DNA from: Thioalbus denitrificans
GTDB lineage: Bacteria; Pseudomonadota; Gammaproteobacteria; DSM-26407
Length of the DNA: 64,000 nt
Direction: 5' to 3'
Assembly (NCBI RefSeq): GCF_003337735.1
Contig: NZ_QPJY01000013.1
Span: forward strand, 1 to 64,000
Shown here: positions 43,608 to 52,616 of the stretch, piece after piece
Layout: the number at the start of each line of letters is the position of its first letter
How positions within the stretch are numbered: position 1 is the first letter of the stretch
The notes under the pieces: generated by a model
Databases searched by the model: none
What the model was told of the DNA's origin: nothing
What the model saw: the letters and a program-made list of their open reading frames with translations, nothing else
Program-made: the position numbers and the translations under genes

Positions 43608-43650
43608 CATCCTGTAAATCTTGAAAATTCCTGTCAATCCTGTCTATTGC
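43608..43650. repeat. ACAGGATT-type block
   Basis: CATCCTGTAAATC...TTCCTGTCAATCCTGTCTATTGC closely resembles the right arm at 3842-3871 in the rnd-sthA gap. It fills the end of the gap before the SrkA-like gene. Together with the octamer array and degenerate block it accounts for nearly the whole 332-bp gap 43328-43659. Confidence 0.7.
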
Positions 43651-43659
43651 AAACCAACC

Positions 43660-44655
43660 TCAATCCCACACCAGCGGCGGCGCCGCCACCGCCTCGATCT
43701 GCTCGCGCAGGCTCTGGACGTGCTCCTCCCAGTAGCGGTGGGTGTTGAACCAGGGGAAGGCGCGGGGGAAGGCGGGGTCGTCCCAGCGCCGGGCGAGCCA
43801 GGCGGCGTAGTGGAGCATGCGCAGGCTGCGCAGCGCCTCCACCAGGTGCAGCTCGCGGGGGTCGAAGTCGTGGAACTGGGTGTAGCCCTCGAGCAGGTCG
43901 CACAGGCCCAGGCTCATGGCGGCGCGGTCGCCGGAGAGGAACATCCACAGGTCCTGGATCGCCGGGCCCATGCGGGCATCGTCGAAGTCCACGATGTGGG
44001 GCCCGTGGTCGGTCCAGAGGATGTTGCCGGGATGGGCGTCGCCGTGGAGGCGGATGAGGCGCACCGGGGCGGCCCGCCCGTAGGCGGCGCGCACCGCCTC
44101 CAGGAGGGCGGAGGTGACCTCGGCGTAGGAGGGGCGCACCTCGGCCGGCAGGTGGCCGCTGTCCAGCAGGTAGCCGGCGGAGGCCGTGCCGAAGCTCTCC
44201 AGGTCGAGGGTGGGCCGGTGGGTGAAGGGCTCCACCTCGCCCAGGGCGTGGATGCGGCCCATGAAGCGGCCGAGCTGCTCCAGCACCTCCGGGTCGTCCA
44301 GCTCCGGATTGCGCCCGCCCCGGCGCGGGTAGAGGGCGAAGCGGAACACGCCGTGGCGGTGGAGTGACCGGCCGTCGAAGACCAGCGGCGCCACCACCGG
44401 TATCTCCCGTTCGGCCAGCTCCAGGGTGAAGGCGTGCTCCTCCAGGATCGCCGCGTCGCTCCAGCGCCCGGGCCGGTAGAACTTGGCCACCAGCGGGCTG
44501 CCCGGATCCAGGCCCACCTGGTAGACCCGGTTCTCGTAGCTGTTGAGCGCCAGGAGGCGGCCATCGGTGGGGAAACCGAGACTCTCCACCGCATCGAGCA
44601 CCTGATCGGGTCCGAGTTCGCGGTAGGCCGCGTTCTCGTCTAACTTAACTGTCAT
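43660..44655 (-). CDS. srkA: Stress response kinase A (YihE/SrkA)
   Basis: A 331-residue protein kinase of the choline-kinase-like (APH) fold. The catalytic loop is 'IRLHGDAHPGNILW' and the metal-binding Asp is in 'HIVDFDDARMGP'. N-terminal 'LNSYENRVYQVGLD' and the Lys in 'VAKFYRPGRW' fit SrkA. In E. coli it counters stress-induced cell death. The ATG at 44655 is chosen over the in-frame 44751 start because homology begins with it. Confidence 0.93.
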   Translation of the reverse strand: MTVKLDENAAYRELGPDQVLDAVESLGFPTDGRLLALNSYENRVYQVGLDPGSPLVAKFYRPGRWSDAAILEEHAFTLELAEREIPVVAPLVFDGRSLHRHGVFRFALYPRRGGRNPELDDPEVLEQLGRFMGRIHALGEVEPFTHRPTLDLESFGTASAGYLLDSGHLPAEVRPSYAEVTSALLEAVRAAYGRAAPVRLIRLHGDAHPGNILWTDHGPHIVDFDDARMGPAIQDLWMFLSGDRAAMSLGLCDLLEGYTQFHDFDPRELHLVEALRSLRMLHYAAWLARRWDDPAFPRAFPWFNTHRYWEEHVQSLREQIEAVAAPPLVWD

Positions 44656-44753
44656 ATTGCCTTCGGCTCCCGGGGGAGGCTGGAAGGGAAGCCTCCGAAT
44701 CCGGTCAAGCCTACAGTCCGGCCAACCCAGCGTCGACCCTGGAGGGTGCACGA

Positions 44754-45380
44754 TTGAACAAGCGGACCAAGCCCTACTCCGAGGCCAGCGAGCAGAATCG
44801 GGAACCGATTCTCGGCGTGCTGCGCTTCGAGTTCGATTCCCCGGGCACGGTGCTGGAGATCGGCAGCGGCACCGGCCAGCACGCCATCTACTTCGCCTCC
44901 GCCCTGCCCCATCTCACCTGGCAGCCCACCGACATGGAGGAGAACCTGCCGGGCATCCGGACCTGGCTGGAGGAGACGCAGCTCCCCAACGTGCGCGAGC
45001 CGCTGGCGCTCGACGTGAACGCCGCGCAGTGGCCGGTTTCCCAGGCGGACTTCATCTTCTCCGCCAACACCACCCACATCATCTCCTGGGACGCGGTGGA
45101 ACGCCTCTTCGCCGGCGTGGGCCGGGTGCTGCGCCCCGGCGGCCGCTTCTGCCTCTACGGTCCGTTCAACTACGGCGGCCGCTACACCTCGCCCAGCAAC
45201 GCCCGCTTCGACGCCTGGCTCAAGGCCCGCGATCCCGCCAGCGGCATCCGCGACTTCGAGGCCCTCGACCGGCTCGCCCGCCGGCACGGCCTGTGTCTCA
45301 CCGCGGACCACGAAATGCCGGTGAACAACCGCACCCTGGTCTGGATCCACACCCGGGGGGAATGCGCGGACGATTGCTGA
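44754..45380 (+). CDS. DUF938 methyltransferase-like protein
   Basis: A 208-residue class I methyltransferase-like protein of the DUF938 family. SAM motif I is 'VLEIGSGTGQHAIYFA' near residues 32-47. Family signatures include 'KPYSEASEQNREPIL' near 6-20, 'ANTTHIISW' and 'YGPFNYGGRYTS'. Substrate unknown. It begins with TTG at 44754, preceded by GGAGGG at good spacing. Divergent from srkA. Confidence 0.9.
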   Translation: MNKRTKPYSEASEQNREPILGVLRFEFDSPGTVLEIGSGTGQHAIYFASALPHLTWQPTDMEENLPGIRTWLEETQLPNVREPLALDVNAAQWPVSQADFIFSANTTHIISWDAVERLFAGVGRVLRPGGRFCLYGPFNYGGRYTSPSNARFDAWLKARDPASGIRDFEALDRLARRHGLCLTADHEMPVNNRTLVWIHTRGECADDC

Positions 45381-46010
45381 GGGTGGACAAGGGTTGCAGG
45401 TGCAGATTCATCTGCACTCGATCGGCTGAAGTCGTTGCCTGCCCGGGCGGACAATCTGGGTACTGCCACATCCGCTGCGCGTATCTGGCGATCGCCCCGT
45501 GGTCCATGCGGGCCTCAAGCCACTGTGCGCCATGAGGGTTTTGTCCCCCTGAAAACCCGCACTGCAACAAAGACTCCACCGGGTCCCTACTCGAAATAGG
45601 ATACCCTTTCGTTTAACCTATGAGTCGTGTTGCCTTCGCCGCCTGGTGGAGGCCAGGGAAGGAATCCCCCCGGACATGATCGGGCCATCGCCTGATGTCC
45701 GGATCGACGACCACGGAATGTCACCCCATGGACACCCCCTGCCAATTCCCCTTCCGGTACCAGGATGCCGAGTCTCACCAGACTGCGGCACGTACCCGGA
45801 CAATGTACCGACTACCTGCAACGGCTCCTGCCAGCACACAGGGTGCTTCACTTTCACCCTGCGCCAGACCACCGGTGAACGTCAGGTCCGTCGCCGCACG
45901 ACATTGCGCCAAGACCATCTCGAGCGCATGAGACACAGGAAACGCCATATCCCTGCACGCTAGCTTGGACAAGCGGGCTCCACCGCAACGACACACATGA
46001 AAGGGAATTC
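45381..46010. other. 630-bp gap without a recognisable gene
   Basis: No reading frame here has a start, ribosome-binding site and protein-like composition together. Short frames up to about 105 residues exist but look random. Base composition falls toward that of the AT-richer sulfotransferase gene at its right end. I see no transposase remnant, hairpin terminator or tandem repeat. Confidence 0.5.
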
Positions 46011-46748
46011 ATGATCATTTCGCACAAATACAAATTCATTTTTATAAAAACCAAGAAAACGGCTGGGACCAGCATCGAATCCTACCTGTCGAGGCATTGC
46101 GGCCTGGATGATGTACTGACAGAAATATCACCACCGGTGGTCCACCATACAGCGAGGAATCACCGAGGCCTGTTCAGCCCCATAAAGGAAATGGCGCTCG
46201 GCCCCAAAGATGCGATCAAGGCGCTTGGCCATTTCTTCAACAGAAAAAATTATTACAGCCATATGCCGGCCATGGTGCTCAGGGCAAGAATTCCGGAGAA
46301 GATATGGAACAGCTATTTCAAATTCTGCGTGGAAAGAAACCCCTGGGACAAAACCGCTTCTCACTTCTACCACCAGAAAAACAAGCACCCGGATCTGACG
46401 GTGGAAAAATATTTTTCCGATGGCAATTTTTGCCTCAACTACCCCCTGTACTGCGACAGAAACCAGAATATCCTTGTCGACCACATCATCAAGTACGAGA
46501 ATCTCGACGAAGAACTGACATGCATTTTCAAAATGCTTGGAATACCATTCAGCGGCAGACTGAATGAACGAGAAAAGTCAAACTACCGTGACAGCAACGT
46601 GCCCTATCAACGCCTTTTCAACAAGGAACAGATCAAGTTTATCGGTGAGATCTTTGAACAAGAACTGAAACTACGTGATCGTGCCCCCTCTGCCCTGCAA
46701 GTCGGCCGGGAGGAATCACCGCGATGGTCCCCATCCACGAACTGCTGA
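46011..46748 (+). CDS. Sulfotransferase family 2-like protein, probably acquired
   Basis: A 245-residue PAPS-dependent sulfotransferase-like protein. The 5'-phosphosulfate-binding loop is 'FIKTKKTAGTSIESYL' at residues 10-25, and the 3'-phosphate site is near 'CVERNPWDKTASHFY'. Such enzymes sulfate carbohydrates or glycolipids. Codon use is clearly AT-richer than in the neighbours, suggesting horizontal transfer. The last ~24 residues (from about R222) switch to GC-rich composition and overlap the next gene by 25 bp, so the native C-terminus may have been lost at an insertion junction near 46680. The ATG at 46011 follows AAGGGAATTC. Confidence 0.8.
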   Translation: MIISHKYKFIFIKTKKTAGTSIESYLSRHCGLDDVLTEISPPVVHHTARNHRGLFSPIKEMALGPKDAIKALGHFFNRKNYYSHMPAMVLRARIPEKIWNSYFKFCVERNPWDKTASHFYHQKNKHPDLTVEKYFSDGNFCLNYPLYCDRNQNILVDHIIKYENLDEELTCIFKMLGIPFSGRLNEREKSNYRDSNVPYQRLFNKEQIKFIGEIFEQELKLRDRAPSALQVGREESPRWSPSTNC

Positions 46749-46978
46749 GCCGCATCCGCTGGGACCCGGAGTTCGGGCGGGGGGAGTTCGTGATCGGCTA
46801 CTACGACCGGGTGGAGGGGGCGATCGTGCGGGTGCCCCTGGGCGAGCTCCGCTTCGAGCCGGGCGACCGGTTCGACTTCGAGCTCATCGACGCGGAGGGG
46901 GTGCCGCGCACCATTCCGCTTCACCGCATCAAGGCGGTCTACCGGAACGGGGAGCTCATCTGGCACCGGGAGCACTGA
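46724..46978 (+). CDS. UPF0248 / DUF504-family protein
   Basis: An 84-residue protein matching DUF504 from end to end: 'IHELLSRIRWDPEFG' at 4-18, 'YYDRVEGAIVRVPL' and the closing 'IPLHRIKAVYRNGELIWHR'. Members are small RNA-linked or nucleotidyltransferase-associated proteins with no settled function. The ATG lies within the last codons of the sulfotransferase, in another frame, with GGAGG 12 bp ahead. Confidence 0.88.
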   Translation: MVPIHELLSRIRWDPEFGRGEFVIGYYDRVEGAIVRVPLGELRFEPGDRFDFELIDAEGVPRTIPLHRIKAVYRNGELIWHREH

Positions 46979-46996
46979 GCCCGCGCGGGACCCGGC

Positions 46997-48511
46997 TCAC
47001 TCCTCCCGCAGCGCCGCCAGCATGGCCTTATCGAGCAGCACCGCCCGGATCTCGTACTCCTGGTCGCTGTGGAGATAGGGCGCCCTGAGGGTGATCGGCG
47101 GCGGCAGGCGGTCCCCGGGCACGCCCGTGTCCCGGGCGACGATCCCGACGAGATCCGCCGGCGGCTCCTCCGCCGGGCCCTGCCAGACCATGACCACGCG
47201 CCCGTCCGGCCCCGCCGGTGCGAACTCCGCCCCCGGCACCTGGGTGGCGGGGCTGTCGAGGTGGACCAGCAGGGCGCCGCCCACGAAGCGGCGATCGGCA
47301 TAGACCCGGGCGCCTTCATATCCTGCCGCGCGTAACTGTTCAGCGATGGCGGTCAGGGGATGGCCGAGGCGGGTGAACTTGCCGCGGAATGAACCACCCA
47401 GCACGCTGGCAGCCAGCAGCGCCGGCACCAGCACCGCAAACACCAGTGTCACGCCCAAATACACCCGCCGGCGCCTCTCCCCACATGCCTCCCAATCCCC
47501 GCGCAGAAACAGAAACAGGGGCACCAGGAACAGGAACGGCTCCAGCCAGCGCGCCTTGAATTGGGAGAAGCCGAATACCAGCATCATCACCACCAGCAGC
47601 ACGAACACCACCACGAAGAAGCGCCCCAGCAGCGCCCGCACCTCGACGGCGAATGGGTCCACAGCGGTACTGGTCCGCCAGCGGAACATCCCCGGAAACG
47701 CCAGCAGCGCCACCAGCCAGAAGGGGGTCAGGAACAGCCACGTCTCATAGGTGAGCGAGCCCAGCCCACGCAGGAACGCCTCCAGCCCGGGCCCGGAGAC
47801 CTTGAGCGCCTGGAGCGTATCGCCGGTGGCCGCCTGGACATGCTCCTGGACCCAGAGGCCGTGGGGCAGGAACAGCGCCACCGCTATGGCGATGGCGAGC
47901 AGGATCCGCGGATCCCGGGCCGCCGCCCGCCAGGCGGGGGCCAGCAGCGCGGCCAGGAACAGCGCCAGGGCGAACAGCGCGAAGTTGTACTTGGACAGCA
48001 GCCCGAGCCCCAGCACCAGCCCCAGCAGCAGGTAATCCAGCGTCTGCCGCCGGGCGCGGAAGCGCAGCACCAGGTAGGAGGAGAGGTTACACAGGGCCAG
48101 CATCAACACCGAGTGGCTGCGATCCTTCTGCGACTCCCAGGCGATTTCCGGCAGCAGCAGCAGCGACAGCGTCACCAGCACGGCGGGCAGCAAGCGTCCG
48201 CCGAAGGCCAGCCGGGCGGAGAGGAAACAGAACGCGAAGGCCGTGAACAGCAGCAGCTGCTTGAGCAGCGACAGCGCCAGCACGCCCTTGCCGAACAGGG
48301 CGAAGAAGCCCCACTGCAACCAGGTGTAGAGAGGCGGCTGGGAGGCATAGCCCCAGGCCAGCTGCTGGGTCATCAGCAGCTGCTCGGCCTCGTCCAGCTC
48401 GAAGCTGTCCGACAGGAACAGCCGCAAGACCAGATGCAGCAGGAAATACCCCCCCAGCAGGGCGACAAACGCGCCACTGCCGGCAGCCACCCTCGTGCCG
48501 CCTTCACTCAT
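46997..48511 (-). CDS. GT39 / ArnT-like membrane glycosyltransferase
   Basis: A 504-residue membrane protein of the PMT_2/GT39 superfamily. The periplasmic acidic motif 'FELDEAEQLLMTQ' is near residues 37-49 and is followed by numerous hydrophobic spans. It ends with a soluble C-terminal domain rich in acidic residues. It should use a polyprenyl-phosphate sugar and is separate from the envelope locus at 34-41 kb. The ATG at 48511 follows a G-rich Shine-Dalgarno and removes an unlikely 25-residue extension. Confidence 0.87.
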   Translation of the reverse strand: MSEGGTRVAAGSGAFVALLGGYFLLHLVLRLFLSDSFELDEAEQLLMTQQLAWGYASQPPLYTWLQWGFFALFGKGVLALSLLKQLLLFTAFAFCFLSARLAFGGRLLPAVLVTLSLLLLPEIAWESQKDRSHSVLMLALCNLSSYLVLRFRARRQTLDYLLLGLVLGLGLLSKYNFALFALALFLAALLAPAWRAAARDPRILLAIAIAVALFLPHGLWVQEHVQAATGDTLQALKVSGPGLEAFLRGLGSLTYETWLFLTPFWLVALLAFPGMFRWRTSTAVDPFAVEVRALLGRFFVVVFVLLVVMMLVFGFSQFKARWLEPFLFLVPLFLFLRGDWEACGERRRRVYLGVTLVFAVLVPALLAASVLGGSFRGKFTRLGHPLTAIAEQLRAAGYEGARVYADRRFVGGALLVHLDSPATQVPGAEFAPAGPDGRVVMVWQGPAEEPPADLVGIVARDTGVPGDRLPPPITLRAPYLHSDQEYEIRAVLLDKAMLAALREE

Positions 48512-48663
48512 TGCATCGTCCCCCCGGGAGCACGCCCTCCCTGGCGAACGAACCGCAATCTTAAAAGCCGTTTTTTGAACAGGCAATTCTCGCTATTCTG
48601 GCCCCGTAATCAACCCAAACAATCGCCGATCGTGGTGAAGATCTTGTGACAGGAGCCGATCCG

Positions 48664-49125
48664 ATGTCCGAAGAAGGCCGTTTCACCATCCGCATGGAGC
48701 ACCTGCAGGACTACGAGTTCAAGGTGAAATTCGACTGGGAGCAGGCCGCCGAGGTGCTCATGGACGAACCCCCGCCGCTGGGCGGCAAGGCCGGCCCCAA
48801 CGCCGCGCGGATGCTGGCCGCGGCGGCCGCCAACTGCCTCAGCGCCAGCCTGCTCTACTGCGTGAGCAAGGAGGATGTCCCCGCCGGGAGCGTGCGGACC
48901 GAGGCCACGGTCAGCCTGGTGCGCAACGAACAGAAGCGGCTGCGCATCGGCGCCATGGAGGTGCGCCTGCAGGTGGGCGGGGAGCTCACCGAATCGGCGC
49001 GCATGAAGCGCTGCCTGGACCTGTTCGAGGACTTCTGCGTGGTGAGCGCCAGCATCCGCGCGGGCATCCCCATCGCCGTGGAGGTGGTGGACCCGGCGGG
49101 CGCGGTGCTGCACCGCTCGGAGTGA
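48664..49125 (+). CDS. OsmC-family protein
   Basis: A 153-residue OsmC/Ohr-fold protein with the two expected cysteines, C58 in 'AAAANCLSASL' and C125 in 'FEDFCVVSAS'. These form the peroxidatic and resolving pair that reduces organic hydroperoxides in the family. The ATG at 48664 follows AGGAG; a GTG at 48646 is also in frame. Divergent from the GT39 gene. Confidence 0.88.
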   Translation: MSEEGRFTIRMEHLQDYEFKVKFDWEQAAEVLMDEPPPLGGKAGPNAARMLAAAAANCLSASLLYCVSKEDVPAGSVRTEATVSLVRNEQKRLRIGAMEVRLQVGGELTESARMKRCLDLFEDFCVVSASIRAGIPIAVEVVDPAGAVLHRSE

Positions 49126-49204
49126 CGGCCGGTCCTCGGGGTACTGCTGAGCTGCCAGCCCAGTCGTGCAAGAAACGGCCAGGTTTCTATGCATGTCATG
49201 CCTG

Positions 49205-49255
49205 TCATGTATAAAAAATACGATTTTCTTGACATGATTTGATTTCATGTATACA
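49205..49255 (+). promoter_or_regulatory. Promoter and operator-like repeats upstream of fic
   Basis: TTGACA at 49229-49234 is a perfect -35 box; TATACA at 49250-49255 lies 15 bp downstream, slightly close. ACATGA and TCATGT form an inverted pair around N7 at 49232-49250, inside the promoter. TCATGTATA is also repeated directly at 49205 and 49245. The block looks like a repressor-controlled promoter, perhaps regulated by the winged-helix tail of Fic itself. Confidence 0.55.
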
Positions 49256-49292
49256 AAACCCGAAAGCCTTATACAGGTACCTCCCCTACGTG

Positions 49293-50408
49293 ATGGCTCC
49301 CACCCTACCCCTTCTGCCGCCCAGGACCGAGCTGGAGACCCGGGCGGTACTCAAACGGCTTGCGCCGGCGCACCGGTTCCTGGCGGAACTGAAGGGTCTG
49401 GCGTCGACGATCCCGAACGAGCACATTCTGATCAACACGCTCGCACTGCAGGAAGCGAAGGACAGCTCCGAAATCGAAAACATCATCACCACGCAGGACG
49501 AGTTGTACAAGGCGGACCTCTTCTCCGACTACATCCGCGATCCCGCGGCGAAGGAGGTGAGCCGCTATGCCACGGCACTCAAGAAAGGCTTCGAGCTGGT
49601 TTCCCGCGACCACCTGCTGACCACTAATCGCATCCTGGATATACACCACGAGTTGGTGCTTAACGACGCGGGTATTCGCAAGGTGCCCGGCACGGCACTG
49701 AAGAACGAGCGAACCGGTGCGACCGTCTACACGCCGCCGCAGGATCACGCCGAACTTGTGCGACTGATGACGAACCTTGAGCAGTTCATCAATGACGATG
49801 CCCTGAGTGATGCCGACCCGCTGGTGAAGATGGCCGTGATCCATCACCAGTTCGAGAGCATTCACCCGTTCTACGACGGCAACGGGCGTACGGGCCGGAT
49901 CATCAACATCCTCTACCTGGTCGCCAAAGGCCTGCTCAACATCCCGGTGCTGTATCTCAGCCGCTACGTCATCCACACCAAGACCGAGTACTACCGGCTG
50001 CTGCAGGAGACCCGGGACACGGGCGACTGGGAGCCTTGGATCCTCTACATACTGCAGGGTGTGGAGCTGACCGCGCGGCAGACCATCTGGATCATCGGCC
50101 GCATCAAGGCATTGATGATGGATTACAAGCATCGCATCCGGACGGATCTGCCGAAGATCTACAGCCAAGACCTGCTCAACAACCTGTTCAAGCACCCCTA
50201 CACCAAGATCGAGGCACTGCAGAATGACCTGCGCGTATCCCGATTGACCGCTACCAAGTACCTCGACCTGCTGGCCGCGGATGGGTTTGTCGAGAAACAC
50301 AAGATCGGACGCTACAACTACTACATCAACCTGCCGTTGATGCGGGTCTTCACGGAAGTCCCGGACAAGCCAGAAGCATTGGAAACCCACCCACAGGTGG
50401 GCGAGTGA
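49293..50408 (+). CDS. Fic-domain protein with auto-inhibitory motif and winged helix
   Basis: A 371-residue Fic enzyme expected to attach AMP or another nucleotide to a target protein. The active-site motif HPFYDGNGRTGR is intact at residues 191-202. An N-terminal inhibitory S58-x3-E62-N63 marks a class II (self-inhibited) Fic. The C-terminal 80 residues look like a winged helix (TKIEALQNDLRVSRLTATKY). Start is uncertain: the reading frame can extend to TTG 49239, and another frame beginning at ATG 49247 (MYTKPE...) looks like the usual family N-terminus, so a frameshift near 49290 is possible. Neighbouring genes suggest a defence island. Confidence 0.88.
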   Translation: MAPTLPLLPPRTELETRAVLKRLAPAHRFLAELKGLASTIPNEHILINTLALQEAKDSSEIENIITTQDELYKADLFSDYIRDPAAKEVSRYATALKKGFELVSRDHLLTTNRILDIHHELVLNDAGIRKVPGTALKNERTGATVYTPPQDHAELVRLMTNLEQFINDDALSDADPLVKMAVIHHQFESIHPFYDGNGRTGRIINILYLVAKGLLNIPVLYLSRYVIHTKTEYYRLLQETRDTGDWEPWILYILQGVELTARQTIWIIGRIKALMMDYKHRIRTDLPKIYSQDLLNNLFKHPYTKIEALQNDLRVSRLTATKYLDLLAADGFVEKHKIGRYNYYINLPLMRVFTEVPDKPEALETHPQVGE

Positions 50409-50430
50409 CGAGAGACAATGAAGCCTGCCC

Positions 50431-50634
50431 GTGACCCCGCCAACCGGACAAAAAGAGGCATTCACCCGCGTCGTCATCGACACCCAGTTGAAGGATGTAG
50501 GCTGGGACATGACCGATGGCCACAGCGTGCGCTACGCGGGTTTCCAATACCATTGCCACCGTTGCTTCCGCAAGACCGATTTGTACAACGATGCAAAGAT
50601 GTGCTCGCCCTTGAGGCTCAGGGGGGGCGGCTGA
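50431..50634 (+). pseudogene. Truncated HsdR-type restriction helicase N-terminus
   Basis: A GTG-started frame of 67 residues opens with 'KEAFTRVVIDTQLKDVGWD', which strongly resembles the N-terminus of type I restriction HsdR / DEAD-helicase proteins. Similarity stops after about 35 residues, and no endonuclease or helicase domain follows. It is best read as a decayed remnant left when a larger gene was deleted. The remaining gap up to 50760 shows no other gene; CTATAAACAAT near 50690 may be part of the next promoter. Confidence 0.5.
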
Positions 50635-50760
50635 TTCAGCCAGCGAATTGGCCTTTCAGGCACTACTGCACCAAGCATTCTCAGGTAACCTATAAACAAT
50701 GCCCGAATGACTTCGTAATCCTTCGTGGATGAATCCTGATACAGATCGAGCCACAGCCAC

Positions 50761-52470
50761 ATGCTGACCCACATCACGATCCGCAACTTCAAGGGCTTCG
50801 ACGAGGTCTCCTTCGAACTCGGCGACCGCGTCATTTTCATCGGTCCGAACAACTCGGGCAAGACATCGGCCCTTCAGGCCCTGGCGCTGTGGGATATCGG
50901 CCTGAAGCGCTGGATCGAAAAACGCGGCACCGGCACCGTGCCTAACAAGCGCCCCGGGGTGACGGTGAACCGTCGCGACCTGATTACCGTGCCGGTACCC
51001 GATGCCAACCTCCTGTGGCGCAACTTGCACGTCCGGGAGTCGACGAAGAGCAAGGGAACCCAAAACATCCGTATCGATATCATCGTGAGCGGCGTCTCCG
51101 GCGGCGAGGAATGGCAGTGCGGGCTCGAGTTCGACTATGCGAACGAGGAGTCCTTCTATTGTCGTCCGCTGCGCCTGAGCGAGGACAAGCACCCCGAGCG
51201 CATGCAGGTACCGGAACAGGCACAGGACGTCCGGGTGGCCTACCTGCCGCCGATGTCTGGATTGACGGCAACCGAAACCCGGTTGGATGTGGGCGCCATC
51301 AATGTCCGCCTGGGTGAAGGACGCACCGCCGAGGTTTTGCGAAACCTCTGTCATCAGATTCTCGAAGGCGATAACGGCGTAGAGCGCTGGAACACGCTTG
51401 CGGAGCGTATCCATCACTTCTTTGGCATCGAGCTCGAAGAACCGCGTTACATCGCCGAGCGAGGCGAAATCACATTGGCCTATCGGGAGAGGAACATCCG
51501 GCTCGATGTCTCGTCATCCGGCCGAGGACTTCAACAGACACTGCTGTTGCTGGCCCACATGATGGTCAACCGGAAGTCCGTATTGTTGATGGACGAGCCG
51601 GATGCGCATCTGGAAATCCTCCGTCAACGCCAGATCTACCAGTTGCTCACCGAAACCGCCAGCGAGCACGGCAATCAGATCATTGCCGCCAGTCATTCGG
51701 AAGTCATCCTGAACGAGGCGGCCGACCGCGACATGGTGGTCGCGTTCGTCGGGAAGCCGCACCGCATCGATGATCGCGGTTCACAGGTCCTCAAGTCGCT
51801 GAAGGAGATCGGTTACGACCAGTACTACCAGGCCGAGGAGATGGGGTGGGTGTTGTACCTCGAGGGCTCCACGGATCTGGCCATCCTGCGAGCCTTCTCC
51901 CGGTCCCTGGGCCATCCGGTGATGGATCGCCTTGAACGGCCCTTTGCGCACTATGTGCTGAATCAGCCGCAGAAGGCACGAGATCATTTCTATGGACTGC
52001 GTGAGGCTAAAGCCGAACTCGCGGGCATCGCCATTTACGATCGACTGGACCGCGACCTGCCTGCCGATCCGAATCTTCAACAACACATGTGGAAAAGGCG
52101 GGAGATCGAAAACTATCTCTGCTCCAGGGATGTGCTGAGAAAATGGGCGAGAAACACCGCGGAAGCCGAGTCGGCCGGACCGCTTTTTGCGGGGCAATGG
52201 GAAAGCGTGATGGATGAAACGCTCACAGAGCTGGAGAGCGCGCTGGAAACCCTGGGGAAGCCATCGCCCTGGAGCGCAGACATCAAGGTCACCGACGATT
52301 TTCTCGACCCGCTGTTCGAAAAGTTTTTCAGGAAACTGGGCTTGCCGAACCTGATTCGAAAGACGGACTATCATGTCCTCGCGAAGCATGTCGACCCAGC
52401 AGACATCGATCCCGAGGTGATTGACGTTCTCGATGCGATTCAGCGGGTGGCAGGCACGGTAATCGTTTGA
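50761..52470 (+). CDS. OLD-like ATPase with TOPRIM nuclease domain
   Basis: A 569-residue protein with an SMC/ABC-type ATPase: Walker A GPNNSGKTS at residues 28-36, signature 'SSSGRG' near 250, Walker B 'LLMDEPDAH' near 277-285 and an H-loop 'ASHSE' near 310. A TOPRIM domain follows, with Glu in 'LEGSTD' near 367 and 'IYDRLDRD' near 425. This is the architecture of OLD-family nucleases used against phage. It appears complete and stands alone, with no UvrD-like helicase partner, so it fits class 1 OLD. The upstream Fic gene and HsdR remnant support a defence setting. Confidence 0.88.
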   Translation: MLTHITIRNFKGFDEVSFELGDRVIFIGPNNSGKTSALQALALWDIGLKRWIEKRGTGTVPNKRPGVTVNRRDLITVPVPDANLLWRNLHVRESTKSKGTQNIRIDIIVSGVSGGEEWQCGLEFDYANEESFYCRPLRLSEDKHPERMQVPEQAQDVRVAYLPPMSGLTATETRLDVGAINVRLGEGRTAEVLRNLCHQILEGDNGVERWNTLAERIHHFFGIELEEPRYIAERGEITLAYRERNIRLDVSSSGRGLQQTLLLLAHMMVNRKSVLLMDEPDAHLEILRQRQIYQLLTETASEHGNQIIAASHSEVILNEAADRDMVVAFVGKPHRIDDRGSQVLKSLKEIGYDQYYQAEEMGWVLYLEGSTDLAILRAFSRSLGHPVMDRLERPFAHYVLNQPQKARDHFYGLREAKAELAGIAIYDRLDRDLPADPNLQQHMWKRREIENYLCSRDVLRKWARNTAEAESAGPLFAGQWESVMDETLTELESALETLGKPSPWSADIKVTDDFLDPLFEKFFRKLGLPNLIRKTDYHVLAKHVDPADIDPEVIDVLDAIQRVAGTVIV

Positions 52471-52616
52471 AGGCAGCAACCGGGGATTGCACACCTCGCT
52501 GAAGGAGGTGAACAAGGGCCCTGCTCCGCCTATCTAAAGGCACATGCGGTCAATCTGCGGTCCCGCCGCTTTTTTCTCTTCGCCTTCTGCCCTGTACCCT
52601 CTGTTGGACAAATCCT

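Noticed and set aside
45646-45963. 105-residue plus-strand frame in the gap before the sulfotransferase
   Set aside because: No ribosome-binding site, Pro/His/Arg-rich random-like sequence and no recognisable domain.
52557-52576. Terminator after the OLD-like gene (GCGG-CCGC then TTTTTT)
   Set aside because: The stem is only 4 bp, too weak to call, although the T-run is real.
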